A stretch of DNA of 64,000 nt from Ramlibacter sp. (lineage in GTDB: Bacteria; Pseudomonadota; Gammaproteobacteria; Burkholderiales; Burkholderiaceae_C). The notes below the pieces were generated by a model that saw only the letters and a list, made by a program, of their open reading frames with translations, made no database searches and was not told the origin of the DNA. Each line of letters begins with the position of its first letter. Position 1 is the first letter of the stretch. Of this stretch, positions 1 through 9,838 are shown piece after piece. The stretch is taken from NCBI GenBank assembly GCA_021323335.1, contig JAJTCN010000036.1:1-64000 (forward strand). Direction: 5' to 3'. The position numbers and the translations under genes are program-made.

Positions 1-663
1 GTGGATTTCCTTGATGCGGTCGATCGCCAGGATGTCGCCGGTGGGCTTGCGGGTGAACTTGTAGGCGCCGTGGCTGGTGCCGATGGCGATGGCCAGCGCA
101 TCGATCTGGGTGCGCTTGACGAAGTCCGCGGCCTGCTCCGGGTCGGTCAGCAGCTGCTCGCGCGTCATGGTGGCGTCGGTGCCGTGGCCGTCTTCCTTGT
201 CGCCCTTCATCGTCTCCAGCGAGCCCAGGCAGCCGAGCTCGCCTTCGACCGTCACGCCATACTTGTGCGCGAGGTCGGAGACCTTGCGGGTCACGTCGAC
301 GTTGTAGTCATAGCTGGCGATGGTCTTGCCGTCGGCCTCGAGCGAGCCGTCCATCATCACCGAGGAGAAGCCCAGGTCGATGGCGCCCCGGCAGACGTCC
401 GGGCTCTGCCCGTGGTCCTGGTGCATGACCAGCGGGATCTGCGGATAGGCCTCGATGGCGGCCTGGATCAGGTGCTTGATGAACGATTCGCCCGCGTACT
501 TGCGCGCGCCGGCGCTGGCCTGCAGGATCACCGGCGCATTGACCTCCTTCGCGGCCTCCATCACGGCCTGGACCTGTTCGAGGTTGTTGACGTTGAAGGC
601 GGGGATGCCATAGCCGTTGGTGGCGGCATGGTCCAGCAGTTCGCGCATGGAGACGAGGGGCAT
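1..663 (-). CDS. fba: Class II fructose-bisphosphate aldolase (3' end outside window)
   Basis: Cleaves fructose 1,6-bisphosphate to glyceraldehyde 3-phosphate and dihydroxyacetone phosphate in cytoplasmic glycolysis and gluconeogenesis. The first 221 residues are visible and the frame is open to the window edge. It starts [14 protein letters not shown] and carries the zinc-site stretch [11 protein letters not shown] near residue 80, the MMDGS motif, and VEGELGCLG around residue 140, all typical of the class II family. The start at 663 is the only good ATG and lies 109 bases downstream of pyk on the same strand. With pyk and pgk it forms a lower-glycolysis cluster common in Burkholderiales. 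The family call is certain; only the C-terminus is unseen. Confidence 0.96.
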   Translation of the reverse strand, partial: MPLVSMRELLDHAATNGYGIPAFNVNNLEQVQAVMEAAKEVNAPVILQASAGARKYAGESFIKHLIQAAIEAYPQIPLVMHQDHGQSPDVCRGAIDLGFSSVMMDGSLEADGKTIASYDYNVDVTRKVSDLAHKYGVTVEGELGCLGSLETMKGDKEDGHGTDATMTREQLLTDPEQAADFVKRTQIDALAIAIGTSHGAYKFTRKPTGDILAIDRIKEIH

Positions 664-750
664 GGCAGTTCCTGGGGGTACGACAGAGGGGCGGGCGGTC
701 GTCGTAACCGCCCGGTAACTGCGGGAATTCTAGCGCTGAGCCCTGCCCGC

Positions 751-768
751 GGGGGCGGTCCCGCCCCC
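751..768. terminator. Hairpin between pyk and fba
   Basis: An 8-bp perfect inverted repeat (GGGGGCGG / CCGCCCCC) with a 2-base gap lies 5 bases past the pyk stop. It could attenuate or terminate pyk transcription, but no T run follows it on the minus strand, so it is at best a weak or factor-dependent site. Confidence 0.3.
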
Positions 769-772
769 CAGC

Positions 773-2206
773 TCAGCTGGCGCGCACGATCTTCAGCATG
801 TTGGTTCCGCCGGGCGCGCCCATCGGCTCGCCGCAGGTGATGGCGTAGATGTCGCCCGCGGAGAGGATGCCGCGCTTCTTCAGGTGCGCCTCGGCTTCGG
901 CCAGCGCCATGTCGCGCTCGACGTTCTGGTCCATCAGCAGCGGCCGCACGTTGCGGTACAGCGCCATCTTGCGCTGCGTCACCAGCTTGGGCGTCAGCGC
1001 ATAGATCGGGATGTGGATGCGGTGGCGGCTCATCCACAAGGCGGTGGAACCGGAGTCGGTGAGGGCCACGATCGCCTTGCAGCCCAGGTGGTAAGCCGTG
1101 AACAGCGCGCCCATGGCGATGGACTGGTCGATGCGCGAGAACGCCATGCCGGTGAAGTCGGCGTCGAGCTTCACGTCCTCGGCCATCTCGGCCTCGGAGC
1201 AGATGGCGTCCATCTGCATCACCACTTCCACGGGGTACGCACCGGTGGCGGTCTCGGCGCTGGTCATCACCGCGTCGGTGCCGTCCAGCACCGCGTTGGC
1301 GACGTCGCTCACCTCGGCGCGCGTCGGCACCGGCGCGGAGATCATCGACTCCATCATCTGGGTCGCGGTGATCACCACCTTGTCGTGCTCGCGCGCCAGC
1401 CGGATCATCCTTTTCTGCAGCGCCGGCACGGCGGCGTTGCCGACTTCCACCGCGAGGTCGCCGCGGGCGACCATGATGCCGTCGCTGGCGCGCAGGATCG
1501 ACTCGAGGTTGGGGATGGCTTCGGCCCGCTCGATCTTGGCGATCAGCGCGGGCTTGTGGCGGAACTCCGCCGCCGCCACGTTGCACAGCTGGCGCGCCAT
1601 CTCCATGTCGGTGGCGTTCTTCGGAAAGCTCACCGCCACGTAGTCGGCCTGGAAGCTCATCGCGGTGCGGATGTCTTCCATGTCCTTGGCGGTCAGCGCC
1701 GGCGCGGTCAGTCCGCCGCCCTGCTTGTTGATGCCCTTGTTGTTGGACAGCGTGCCGCCCATCTTGACGACGGTGCGGATCTGTTCGCCCTTGACGCTTT
1801 CGACCACCAGCACGATCAGGCCGTCGTTCAGCAGCAGCACGTCGCCCGCCTTCACGTCGCGCGGCAGCTCCTTGTAGTCGAGGCCGACGCCCTCGATGTT
1901 GCCGGGCTCGGTGCGCGAGGCGTCGAGCACGAACTTCGCGCCGGCCTGCAGCATCACCTTGCCCTCGGCGAACTTGCCGACGCGGATCTTGGGGCCCTGC
2001 AGGTCGGCCATGATGGCGACCTCGCGCCCGGCGCTCTGGCTCACGCGGCGCACCAGCGCCGCCAGGTCGATGTGGTCCTTGGCCGTGCCATGGCTGAAGT
2101 TCAGCCGCACCACGTTGACGCCAGCGCGGATCATCCGCTCCAGGACTTCGGGCTGGTTGGAGGCGGGGCCGAGGGTGACGACGATCTTGGTGGCACGACG
2201 CGCCAT
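773..2206 (-). CDS. pyk: Pyruvate kinase
   Basis: Converts phosphoenolpyruvate and ADP to pyruvate and ATP in cytoplasmic glycolysis. The product is 477 residues, the usual length. Visible landmarks are TLGPAS at 11-16, the NFSHG motif with Arg34 just before it, the catalytic-lysine motif AKIERAEA (Lys224), MVARGDLAVEVG around 245-256, and TATQMMESM around 280-288. The start at 2206 is chosen because an AAGGAG ribosome binding site sits 8 bases upstream and the protein begins MARRATKIVVTLGP, as in relatives. The frame stays open further upstream, but that extension has no family similarity. It lies between pgk and fba on the same strand. Confidence 0.98.
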   Translation of the reverse strand: MARRATKIVVTLGPASNQPEVLERMIRAGVNVVRLNFSHGTAKDHIDLAALVRRVSQSAGREVAIMADLQGPKIRVGKFAEGKVMLQAGAKFVLDASRTEPGNIEGVGLDYKELPRDVKAGDVLLLNDGLIVLVVESVKGEQIRTVVKMGGTLSNNKGINKQGGGLTAPALTAKDMEDIRTAMSFQADYVAVSFPKNATDMEMARQLCNVAAAEFRHKPALIAKIERAEAIPNLESILRASDGIMVARGDLAVEVGNAAVPALQKRMIRLAREHDKVVITATQMMESMISAPVPTRAEVSDVANAVLDGTDAVMTSAETATGAYPVEVVMQMDAICSEAEMAEDVKLDADFTGMAFSRIDQSIAMGALFTAYHLGCKAIVALTDSGSTALWMSRHRIHIPIYALTPKLVTQRKMALYRNVRPLLMDQNVERDMALAEAEAHLKKRGILSAGDIYAITCGEPMGAPGGTNMLKIVRAS

Positions 2207-2303
2207 GAAGGCGTTCTCCTTGTAATTCAGTTTCCGATTCTCACATGAAGCGGTTACGACGCGGTTACCAACGCATGGCACGCGCGGAGCGTGCCGCTCG
2301 TGT

Positions 2304-3497
2304 TCAACCGTTCGCGCGCTTCTGCAGGATCTCGAAGGCTGGCAGTGTCTTGCCCTCCAGCACTTCGAGGAAGGCGCCGCCGCCGGTGGAGATGTAACCC
2401 ACGTCCGGCTCGATGCCGTACTTGGCGATGGCCGCCAGCGTGTCGCCGCCGCCGGCGATGCTGAAGGCATCCGACGCGGCGATGGCGCGCGCGATGGTCT
2501 CCGTGCCGTTGGCGAAGGCATCGAACTCGAACACGCCGACCGGCCCGTTCCAGACGATCGTGCCTGCCGCCTGGAGCTGCCGCGCGAGCTTCTGCGCGGT
2601 CTGCGGTCCGATGTCCAGGATCATGTCGTCGGCCGCCACGTCGGTCGCGGCTTTCACGGTGGCCGGCGCATCGGCGGCGAAGGTCTTCGCCACCACCACG
2701 TCGGTGGGGATCGGCACCTCGGCGCCGCGCGCCTTCATCGCCGCGATCACCGCGCGGGCCTGGTCCAGCAGGTCGGGCTCCGCCAGCGACTTGCCGATCG
2801 GCAGGCCCGCGGCCAGCATGAAGGTGTTGGCGATGCCGCCGCCGACGATCAGCTGGTCGACGTTCTTCGCCAGCGCCTGCAGGATGGTCAGCTTGGTCGA
2901 CACCTTCGAGCCGGCGACGATGGCCACCAGCGGCCGCTTCGGATTGGCCAGCGCCTTGGTGATGGCGTCGATCTCGGCGGCCAGCAGCGGGCCGGCGCAG
3001 GCGATCTTCGCGTGCTGCGCGATGCCGTAGGTCGAGGCCTCCGCGCGGTGCGCGGTGCCGAAGGCGTCGTGCACGAAGATGTCGCAGAGCGCGGCCATCT
3101 TCTGCGCCAGCGCCGGGTCGTTCTTCTTCTCGCCCTTGTTCCCGCGGCAGTTTTCCAGCAGCACCACCTCGCCGGGCTGCACGTCCACGCCGTCGACCCA
3201 GCCGGTCTTCAGCGGCACCGGGCGGCCCAGCAGCTCCGACAGGCGCTCGGCCACGGGGGCGAGCGAATCCGCGGGCTGGAGATCTCCCTCGGTCGGTCGG
3301 CCCAGGTGCGAAGTCACCATCACCGCCGCGCCGCCGGCCAGCGCCATCTGGATGCAGGGCACCGAGGCGCGGATGCGCGTGTCCTCGGTGATGCGGCCCT
3401 GGTCGTCCTGCGGCACGTTGAGGTCGGCCCGGATGAAGACACGGCGGCCGCGGGCGCGGCCCTCGTCGCACAGATCGGAAAAGCGCAGGACGTTCAT
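2304..3497 (-). CDS. pgk: Phosphoglycerate kinase
   Basis: Transfers phosphate between 1,3-bisphosphoglycerate and ADP in glycolysis. The 397 residues match the family length. Substrate-binding motifs are visible: RADLNVP at 23-29, SHLGRP at 63-68, and a C-terminal AGGGDTLAA nucleotide-binding loop. The start at 3497 ([13 protein letters not shown]) is preferred over a frame extension of 13 residues, because relatives begin at this point. It is the first gene of a pgk-pyk-fba run on the minus strand, with about 97 bases between pgk and pyk. Confidence 0.98.
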   Translation of the reverse strand: MNVLRFSDLCDEGRARGRRVFIRADLNVPQDDQGRITEDTRIRASVPCIQMALAGGAAVMVTSHLGRPTEGDLQPADSLAPVAERLSELLGRPVPLKTGWVDGVDVQPGEVVLLENCRGNKGEKKNDPALAQKMAALCDIFVHDAFGTAHRAEASTYGIAQHAKIACAGPLLAAEIDAITKALANPKRPLVAIVAGSKVSTKLTILQALAKNVDQLIVGGGIANTFMLAAGLPIGKSLAEPDLLDQARAVIAAMKARGAEVPIPTDVVVAKTFAADAPATVKAATDVAADDMILDIGPQTAQKLARQLQAAGTIVWNGPVGVFEFDAFANGTETIARAIAASDAFSIAGGGDTLAAIAKYGIEPDVGYISTGGGAFLEVLEGKTLPAFEILQKRANG

Positions 3498-3575
3498 GGG
3501 ATGCAGGCTTCGTTGGTTGGACGGGGAACCCGCCATTCTAGGAAGGCCGGCACTGTCGGGGTTGGAGCCTGGCTC

Positions 3576-3920
3576 CTACCAGCCCAGGCCGAGGTGCAGC
3601 GGCAGGTACACGGCCATGCCGACCAGCAGCGTGACCAGCACGCTGCGGCGCCAGAAGAAAGCCGCGCCGCCGGCCAGGGCGGCGAAGATGCGGGCGTCCT
3701 GCCAGGTGGCGACCAAGTGGCCGTTGCTCATCACCACCTCGGGCAGCACCACGCCGGCGAGCGCCGCCACCGGCGCGTAGCGCAGCGCGCGCTGGGCCCA
3801 GTCCGGCATCGCCCAGCGCCGGTCCAGGATGAAGAAGAAGCAGCGGGTGAGCACCGTCACGCCGCCCATGCCGGCGATGACGAACAGCGTCCAGCCGTCG
3901 GTGGTTCCGGTGCCGGTCAT
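3576..3920 (-). CDS. AzlD-like branched-chain amino acid exporter small subunit
   Basis: A 114-residue protein with about four hydrophobic segments, matching the AzlD family of small partners of AzlC permeases (branched-chain amino acid efflux, inner membrane). It starts with a GTGTT-rich tail, followed by a membrane segment near residues 11-27. The motif LRYAPVAALAGVVLPE around residues 45-60 is typical of the family. It follows the azlC-like gene by 55 bases on the same strand and is expected to work with it. The substrate cannot be read from the sequence. Confidence 0.88.
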   Translation of the reverse strand: MTGTGTTDGWTLFVIAGMGGVTVLTRCFFFILDRRWAMPDWAQRALRYAPVAALAGVVLPEVVMSNGHLVATWQDARIFAALAGGAAFFWRRSVLVTLLVGMAVYLPLHLGLGW

Positions 3921-3975
3921 TCGACTGCCCTCCGCGCTACGCGCTGCGGGATTCGCCTTGGGGCGGCCCGGCGGC

Positions 3976-4713
3976 TCATGCCGTGCGCTCCCGGGCGGCG
4001 GCGGGCAGGCACCCCTCCAGCCACAGGCACGCCAGCACGGCGACCGCGATGGCCACCACCACGTTCAGCTTCAGCGGCAGCGCGTAGCTGGCCACCGCCG
4101 CCGCGCCGGCGATGAGCGCCGCCAGCAAGCGCATGCGCGTGTTGGCCAGCGAGCAGACGATGCCGACCAGGCACAGCACGCCGGCGAAGCCCAGCCCCCA
4201 GTGCCCGGGCACGAGGTTGCCCACCGCGATGCCGACCAGGCTGGCGGCGCACCAGGAGCACCAGGTGAGGAAGTAGTTGCCCGCGAGGAAGGCCTCCTGC
4301 GCCAGCTGCCCGGCGGGCTCGGTGGCCGGCTCCGGGTGGCGCTGCGTGAACAGCGCATAGCTCATGTCCGCCGTGAGGAAGCCGTTGGCCAGCCGCCGCC
4401 AGCGCGGCAGGTGCATCAGGTAGTCGCGCAGGTGCAGGCTGAACACCACGAAGCGCAGGTTGACGCACAGCGCGGTCGCCCAGATCACCCACGCGGGCGC
4501 GCCGGCGACGATCAGCGGGATGGCGGCCAGTTGCGAGCTGCCCGCGTACACCCACAAGGTCATGGCCACGGATTCGGGCAGGCTCATGCCGGACTTGATC
4601 ATGGCCACCCCGGTCATGAGCCCCCACGCGGCGATGCCGGGGGCCACGCCGGAGCTGGAGCGGATGCCTTCGCGGAACTGCGGGTGGCGATGGATGGCCG
4701 GCAGGAAGAACAT
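3976..4713 (-). CDS. AzlC family branched-chain amino acid permease
   Basis: A 245-residue inner-membrane protein of the AzlC family, the large subunit of an amino acid exporter completed by the AzlD-like protein downstream. N-terminal residues PAIHRHPQFREGIRSS precede hydrophobic segments. The family stretch VYAGSSQLAAIPLI is near residues 53-66, and a WATALCVNLRFVVFSLHLRDYL block follows in the middle. The start at 4713 overlaps the fmt stop (TGATG), so it is probably translated by coupling to fmt. Longer upstream extensions of this frame run inside fmt and are not credible. Confidence 0.93.
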   Translation of the reverse strand: MFFLPAIHRHPQFREGIRSSSGVAPGIAAWGLMTGVAMIKSGMSLPESVAMTLWVYAGSSQLAAIPLIVAGAPAWVIWATALCVNLRFVVFSLHLRDYLMHLPRWRRLANGFLTADMSYALFTQRHPEPATEPAGQLAQEAFLAGNYFLTWCSWCAASLVGIAVGNLVPGHWGLGFAGVLCLVGIVCSLANTRMRLLAALIAGAAAVASYALPLKLNVVVAIAVAVLACLWLEGCLPAAARERTA

Positions 4714-5672
4714 CAGCTCTCGAAGCGCATGCCGGGCGCGAGGGCGAAGCCGCGCAGGAAGTCGGCCGCCGGCAGGCGCTTGCCGCCGGCGCGCTGCAGC
4801 TCGGTGACTTCCAGCCGGCCCTGGCCGCAGGCGACACCGATGCCGTGGGCATCCAGCGCCACGACGGTGCCGGGCTGCGCCGTGCCATCGTCCTGCATCG
4901 ACGCGGTCGCGCGCCACAGCTTCACCGTCTCGCCGGCCACGACGGCCGATGCTCCGGGGAAAGGGTCGAAGGCCCGCACGCGGCGGGCGATCACGTCGGC
5001 CGGCAGCGACCAGTCGACGGCCGCCTCAGACTTCTCGATCTTGTGCGCATAGGTCACGCATTCGGCCGGTTGGGGAACCGGGCGCAAGCCGCCGCAAGCC
5101 GCCAGTTCCAGCGCCTCCACGATCATCCGGCCGCCGAGCCCGGCGAGCTTGTCGTGCAGCGTGGCGGTGGTGTCGTCCGCGGCGATGGGCAGGCGCTCGA
5201 CCAGCAGCATGTCGCCGGTGTCCAGGCCCGCATCCATCTGCATGATGGTGACGCCGGTCTCGGCGTCGCCCGCTTCGATGGCGCGGTGGATCGGGGCGGC
5301 GCCGCGCCAGCGAGGCAGCAGCGAGGCATGGATGTTCAGGCAGCCCAGGCGCGGCGCGTCCAGCACCCATTGCGGCAGGATCAGCCCGTAGGCCGCGACC
5401 ACCATCGCATCGGCGCGCGCCGCCGCGATCGCGTCGCGGGCGGCGGCGGCGTCCTCGGGGTACTTGCCTTCCAGCCGCAGGCCGCGCGGCTGCGCCACGG
5501 CGATGCCGTGCTCCAGCGCGAACTGCTTCACCGCGGACGGCTGCAGCTTCATGCCGCGGCCGGCCGGCCGGTCCGGCTGCGTCAGCACCAGGGCGATGTC
5601 GAAGCCGGCGGCATGCAGCCGCTGCAGGGCCGCGCGGGCGAACTCGGGGGTGCCCGCGAAGATCAAGCGCAT
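4713..5672 (-). CDS. fmt: Methionyl-tRNA formyltransferase
   Basis: Formylates initiator Met-tRNA using 10-formyltetrahydrofolate. The 319 residues are the normal length. The N-terminal Rossmann domain begins [12 protein letters not shown]. The catalytic triad is visible as Asn113 and His115 ([18 protein letters not shown]) and Asp151 (AGLDTGD). A C-terminal oligonucleotide-binding domain follows from about residue 205. It sits in the usual def-fmt neighbourhood, here with a small lipoprotein gene between the two, and its stop overlaps the azlC start. Confidence 0.97.
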   Translation of the reverse strand: MRLIFAGTPEFARAALQRLHAAGFDIALVLTQPDRPAGRGMKLQPSAVKQFALEHGIAVAQPRGLRLEGKYPEDAAAARDAIAAARADAMVVAAYGLILPQWVLDAPRLGCLNIHASLLPRWRGAAPIHRAIEAGDAETGVTIMQMDAGLDTGDMLLVERLPIAADDTTATLHDKLAGLGGRMIVEALELAACGGLRPVPQPAECVTYAHKIEKSEAAVDWSLPADVIARRVRAFDPFPGASAVVAGETVKLWRATASMQDDGTAQPGTVVALDAHGIGVACGQGRLEVTELQRAGGKRLPAADFLRGFALAPGMRFES

Positions 5673-5679
5673 GCGTCGC

Positions 5680-6177
5680 TCACCTGCGGTCGGCTGGCGC
5701 GTTGATGAACTCCATCGCCGGGTGCGCGCGCCGCACCACGCCCTGGGTGTCCAGGTAGACGTAATAGAACATGTCGCTGCCCCCGCCGAACTCCTTCCAG
5801 CGGTACATCAGGATCGGGCCGTTCCAGCTGGCGACGCCGTCCACCTGCGCAGGCGGGCCGAACTCGCGCTCCACGTCGGCGCGGGTCCACTTGCCTTCCT
5901 CGATGCGGGCGAACTCCTGCGCCGTCAGCACCTGGCGGGACCGCACCACGCGGCCGGCGGCATCCAGGTCCACCATGAAGGCGTAGCGGCCCCAGGGCTG
6001 CAGCGTGTATTGCAGGCGCTGGCCGCCATCCGGCAGCGGCACCACCCGCACCGGCTGGCCGGCGCGGGCGACCACCTGCTCGCGCGGCGTGCCGGGCGCG
6101 ATGTCGAGGCTGTTGGACGGGTGGGCACAGGCGGCCAGCAGCAGCGTGGCCGCGGCGAGGGCGAGAGCAATGCGCAT
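5680..6177 (-). CDS. Small lipoprotein of unknown function
   Basis: A 165-residue protein with a clear lipoprotein signal: [17 protein letters not shown] with a lipobox ending at Cys17, so it is probably anchored to the periplasmic face of a membrane. The mature part contains two repeats of a small protein A/BamE-like pattern: [13 protein letters not shown] (about 30-42), and [13 protein letters not shown] (about 97-109) followed by YRWKEFGG. This resembles OmlA/BamE-fold proteins, which is inference from the pattern. It lies between def and fmt with short gaps (13 and 7 bases). The start at 6177 gives the signal peptide; longer starts do not. Confidence 0.8.
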   Translation of the reverse strand: MRIALALAAATLLLAACAHPSNSLDIAPGTPREQVVARAGQPVRVVPLPDGGQRLQYTLQPWGRYAFMVDLDAAGRVVRSRQVLTAQEFARIEEGKWTRADVEREFGPPAQVDGVASWNGPILMYRWKEFGGGSDMFYYVYLDTQGVVRRAHPAMEFINAPADRR

Positions 6178-6190
6178 GGAAGCTCCTGCG

Positions 6191-6703
6191 TCAGACCCGC
6201 TCGGTGTCGCGGCGGGCCTTGAGCATCTTGGTCTTGATCCGGTTGCGCTTGAGCGGCGACAGGTATTCGACGAACACCTTGCCTTGCAGGTGGTCCATCT
6301 CGTGCTGGATGCACACCGCCAGCATGCCCTCGGCCGCCAGTTCGCGCTCCTTGCCGTCGCCGTCCAGGGCCCGCAGGCGGATGGAGGTGGAGCGCTCGAC
6401 GCCATCATAGATGCCGGGGACCGACAGGCAGCCTTCGTCGCCGACCTGCACTTCCTCGCTGGCCCAGGTGATCTCGGGGTTGATCAGGACCAGCGGCTGG
6501 TCGCGCCCTTCGGACACGTCGATCACGACCACCCGCTCGTGGACGTTCACCTGGGTGGCGGCCAGGCCGATGCCCTCGGCGTCGTACATGGTTTCCAGCA
6601 TGTCGGCCACCAGGCCGCGGATGCGCGCGTCCACGGCCTGCACCGGCTTGGCGACGGTGTGCAGGCGGGGATCGGGGTAACAGAGGATGGGAAGGAGAGC
6701 CAT
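6191..6703 (-). CDS. def: Peptide deformylase
   Basis: Removes the N-formyl group from nascent proteins and is a metalloenzyme. The 170 residues carry all three family motifs: GIGLAATQ at 44-51, EGCLSVPG at 90-97 (metal ligand Cys92), and QHEMDHLQG at 133-141 (ligands His134 and His138, catalytic Glu135). It forms a minus-strand group with the lipoprotein gene and fmt. It is divergent from the LysM gene across 137 bases, where both promoters must lie. Confidence 0.97.
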   Translation of the reverse strand: MALLPILCYPDPRLHTVAKPVQAVDARIRGLVADMLETMYDAEGIGLAATQVNVHERVVVIDVSEGRDQPLVLINPEITWASEEVQVGDEGCLSVPGIYDGVERSTSIRLRALDGDGKERELAAEGMLAVCIQHEMDHLQGKVFVEYLSPLKRNRIKTKMLKARRDTERV

Positions 6704-6840
6704 GGCGATGAGATGGGACTGTTGTCGCTATTTTCGCCACTTTTGCCGTTGCCGGCTGGCGACAAAAGCCATAAACATTGCCCAATCAAGGACTTGAGTG
6801 GAGAATCGCCAGCAACTTGTCAAGAGCGGACGAAACACAG

Positions 6841-8070
6841 ATGGCTCTCCCCAAGGCGGTTTCCGGCCTGTCTACCCGCAGCACCGTGGCTTGTGCCGCG
6901 CTGCTGGTTGCATGGGGCCTGGCCGCTACCCCGGCAGCGGCGCAGAACTTCCCGATCACGCAGCAGCAGCGTGCCACGGCGGAAGTCGTGGCCGTGAGCG
7001 GCATCCCGCTGTCGGAGCTGGCTCCCAACGCTCCCGACACCTATACCGTCAAGATCGGGGACACCCTCTGGGCGATCTCCGGCCTGTACCTCAAGACGCC
7101 ATGGCGGTGGCCTGAGCTCTGGGGCATGAACATGGAGCAGGTGCGCAACCCGCACCGCATCTACCCCGGCCAGACCCTGTACCTGGAAAAGCTGGACGGC
7201 ATGGCGCGGCTGCGCATGGGCGCGATCCCGGACGGCGCGCCGCTGGCCACCGTGCGCGTTTCACCGCGCACCCGCCTGTCCTCGCTGCCCGACACGTCGA
7301 TCCCGACCTTGCCGCCGGGGGCGATCGATCCCTTCCTGAACGAAGCCATCATCGTCGGCGAGGGCGAACTCGAGCGCGCGCCGCGCATCGTGGCCGGCCC
7401 CGAAGACCGCGTGCTACTGACGCAGGGCGACCGCGCCTACGTGCTGGGCCGCACCGGCACGCCGATGGTCGAACGCAATCCGCGCATCGTCGAAGGCTTC
7501 CGCGTGTTCCGCGAAGCCAAGGAGCTGCGCGACCCGCTGACCGAACAGGTGCTGGGCTACGAAGCGCACTACCTGGGCAGCGCCGACCTGGTGCGCAGCG
7601 AGTCGATCCAGAAGCTGCGCGTGAGCAGCGGCAAGATGGAAGACACGGTGGTCCCCGCCACGGTGGACATCACCCGCGCCAAGGAAGAAATGCGCGTGGG
7701 CGACCGGCTGCTGCCGGAGCCGCCGCGCCAGTTGACCAGCTACGTGCCGCGCGCCCCGACCGTGCCGGTCGACGGCACCATCGTGTCCGTCTACGGCGAT
7801 GCCGTCTCGCTGGTGGGCCAGAGCCAGGTGGTGGTGATCAACCGCGGCACCGCCCAGGGCGTGGAGAACGGGCACGTGATGGCCATCCTGAAGGCGGGAC
7901 GCCGCATCCTGGACCGCTCCCAACCCGGCGAGCGGGTGGAAATGCAGCTGCCCGACGAGCGCAACGGCCTGCTGATGGTCTTCCGCACCTTCGAGAACCT
8001 GTCGTACGCCCTGGTGCTGGAGATCTCGGACACGGTCTCCATCGGCGACCACGTGGCCAACCCGCGCTGA
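6841..8070 (+). CDS. LysM domain protein, secreted
   Basis: A 409-residue protein with a Sec signal peptide (about residues 1-34, ending ATPAAAQ) and one LysM peptidoglycan-binding domain at about 66-115 (YTVKIGDTLWAISGLYL to RIYPGQTLYL). The rest, about 300 residues, has no motif I recognise beyond the conserved Burkholderiales architecture of this LysM family, which is usually encoded just upstream of dprA. It probably acts in the periplasm on or near peptidoglycan. The start at 6841 is chosen because it gives the signal peptide. dprA follows 10 bases after the stop. Confidence 0.9.
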   Translation: MALPKAVSGLSTRSTVACAALLVAWGLAATPAAAQNFPITQQQRATAEVVAVSGIPLSELAPNAPDTYTVKIGDTLWAISGLYLKTPWRWPELWGMNMEQVRNPHRIYPGQTLYLEKLDGMARLRMGAIPDGAPLATVRVSPRTRLSSLPDTSIPTLPPGAIDPFLNEAIIVGEGELERAPRIVAGPEDRVLLTQGDRAYVLGRTGTPMVERNPRIVEGFRVFREAKELRDPLTEQVLGYEAHYLGSADLVRSESIQKLRVSSGKMEDTVVPATVDITRAKEEMRVGDRLLPEPPRQLTSYVPRAPTVPVDGTIVSVYGDAVSLVGQSQVVVINRGTAQGVENGHVMAILKAGRRILDRSQPGERVEMQLPDERNGLLMVFRTFENLSYALVLEISDTVSIGDHVANPR

Positions 8071-8080
8071 CGGCGCGCCC

Positions 8081-9190
8081 ATGCAGCGCGACGAGCTTGC
8101 AGCCTGGCTGCGCCTCGCGCTGAATCCCTCCCTCGGTCCCCAGGCCGCCCGCAGATTGCTGGCGGCCTTCGGCTTGCCGCAGCAGGTGCTGGCGCAAACC
8201 GGCACGGCGCTGGCGCAGGTGGTGGACGGCCCCCGCATCGACGCCTTGCGCAAGGTGCCGCCGGGACACGAGGCGCTGCTCGAAGCGACGCTGGCCTGGC
8301 TGGCGCAGGACCCGGCCGCCCGCGACGTGCTCACGCTCGCCGACCCGGACTATCCGGCGGCCCTGCTGCAGACCGACGACCCGCCGCTGATGCTGTACCG
8401 CATGGGCCGGCCCGGCGCCCTGCCCCAGCGTGCACTGGCCGTCGTGGGCAGCCGCAACCCGACGCCGCAAGGGCTGCAGAATGCGCGCCGCTTTTCCCGC
8501 GCCTTCGCCGAAGCCGGCGTCACCGTGGTCTCCGGCATGGCGCTCGGGATCGACGGCGCCGCGCACCAGGGAGCGCTCGATGGCGCCGCGGCCGATGCGG
8601 TGGCCACCATCGCCGTCGTCGGCACGGGGCTGGACCGCGTGTACCCCAGGCAGCACCTGCAACTGGCCCACGACATCGCCGCGCGCGGCATGATCCTCAG
8701 CGAATACCCGATCGGCACGCCGCCCCTGCCGGCGAACTTCCCGCGCCGCAACCGGCTGATCTCCGCCCTCGGCCAGGGCACGCTGGTGGTGGAGGCGGCG
8801 CTGCAGTCCGGCTCGCTCATCACGGCCCGCTTCGCGGCGGAGCAGGGCAAGGAAGTCTTCGCCATCCCGGGTTCGATCCACTCGCCGCACGCGCGCGGCT
8901 GCCATGCGCTGCTGCGGCAGGGGGCCAAGCTGGTGGAGAGCGCGCAGGACGTGCTCGAAGACCTTCGGCTGGTGCTGCCCGCCGCCCCTTCCGCCGACGA
9001 CGGCGAGGAGCCGGAAGGCGAAGACGCGCTGCTCGAGGCCATGGGCTTCGACCCGATGGGGCTGGACGCGCTCATCGCCCGCACCGGCATTCCCGCGCCG
9101 CTGCTGCAGGCGCGGCTGCTCGAACTGGAGCTCGCGGGCGTTGTCGCCCGGCTGCCGGGCGGCCTGTTCCAGCGGCAGGCAAGGGCCTGA
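8081..9190 (+). CDS. dprA: DNA processing protein DprA
   Basis: Binds incoming single-stranded DNA and loads RecA during natural transformation. The 369-residue product has an N-terminal SAM/helix-hairpin-like region, a Rossmann-type DprA core with VVGSRNP at 121-127, SGMALGID at 151-158 and NFPRRNRLI at 219-227, and a C-terminal winged-helix-like tail from about 310. These are the hallmark motifs of the family. It follows the LysM gene by 10 bases and precedes smg, the common dprA-smg order. Its presence does not by itself show competence. Confidence 0.96.
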   Translation: MQRDELAAWLRLALNPSLGPQAARRLLAAFGLPQQVLAQTGTALAQVVDGPRIDALRKVPPGHEALLEATLAWLAQDPAARDVLTLADPDYPAALLQTDDPPLMLYRMGRPGALPQRALAVVGSRNPTPQGLQNARRFSRAFAEAGVTVVSGMALGIDGAAHQGALDGAAADAVATIAVVGTGLDRVYPRQHLQLAHDIAARGMILSEYPIGTPPLPANFPRRNRLISALGQGTLVVEAALQSGSLITARFAAEQGKEVFAIPGSIHSPHARGCHALLRQGAKLVESAQDVLEDLRLVLPAAPSADDGEEPEGEDALLEAMGFDPMGLDALIARTGIPAPLLQARLLELELAGVVARLPGGLFQRQARA

Positions 9191-9277
9191 GTCCGGCCCG
9201 CGTGCCGACGCGGCGATGCAACAGCATCGCGTAAAGGCCGTGCGGCCGGCTCCGGGTTCTGGGCTATATTGGGGTTC

Positions 9278-9763
9278 ATGTTTGAAGTGCTGGTGTTCGT
9301 CTACGAAAACTACTGGCGCGGCGATGCTTGCCCCGAGCTCCACCAGCTCGAACGCAAGCTCAGCGCCCATGGCTTCGAACCCGACGAGATCCACGATGCC
9401 CTGGTCTGGCTCGATGGACTCAACGTCGCCGCGCAGAACATCTGCCTCCCCGCCGAACCCGAGCCCGAATGGGCGCCCGAACAGAGCGCCACGAGCATGC
9501 GCGTGTTCTCGGTGTCCGAGCAGGACCGGCTCGGCGCCGCCTGCCTCGGCTTCATCAGCTTCCTCGAGGGCTCCGGCGTGCTGCCGCCCGCGCTGCGCGA
9601 GATCGTGGTGGACCGCGCCATGGCCGCGGGCATCGACGGCGAGATGCCGCTCGACGCGCTGAAGATCATCGTGCTGATGGTCTACTGGCGTTTCGGCCAC
9701 GAGCCCGACGCGCTGATCCTCGACGAGCTGTGCGACGACACCGAGGACCGGGTGGCGCATTGA
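9278..9763 (+). CDS. smg: Smg family protein (DUF494)
   Basis: A 161-residue cytoplasmic protein of the Smg/DUF494 family; the function is not established. It starts MFEVLVFVYENYW, the family N-terminus, and continues with the typical acidic region and a C-terminal DELCDDTEDR stretch. An in-frame TTG lies 9 bases upstream at 9269, but the ATG at 9278 fits relatives better. It is 87 bases downstream of dprA. topA, the usual next gene, is not here; a palindromic repeat and the converging DUF1631 gene follow instead. Confidence 0.92.
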   Translation: MFEVLVFVYENYWRGDACPELHQLERKLSAHGFEPDEIHDALVWLDGLNVAAQNICLPAEPEPEWAPEQSATSMRVFSVSEQDRLGAACLGFISFLEGSGVLPPALREIVVDRAMAAGIDGEMPLDALKIIVLMVYWRFGHEPDALILDELCDDTEDRVAH

Positions 9764-9787
9764 GCGTTCGCCGGTGTGCGCTGCGCG

Positions 9788-9815
9788 CAACCCGGCCTAC
9801 CGGTAGGTCGGGTTG
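9788..9815. repeat. Palindromic intergenic repeat after smg
   Basis: Thirteen-base arms CAACCCGGCCTAC and GTAGGTCGGGTTG, two bases apart, with one mismatch. It lies between the converging smg and DUF1631 genes. This GTAGG...GGGTT pattern resembles short extragenic palindromes scattered through Comamonadaceae genomes. It may also act as a bidirectional stop for transcription. Confidence 0.55.
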
Positions 9816-9838
9816 ACCGAAGGTCACCCCGACACCCC

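Noticed and set aside
3566-3578. Small hairpin GGAGCC/GGCTCC at the end of the AzlD-like gene as a terminator
   Set aside because: Only six base pairs, overlaps the stop codon, no T run. A similar GGCTCCAGCC motif near 49430 is too short to call a repeat family.
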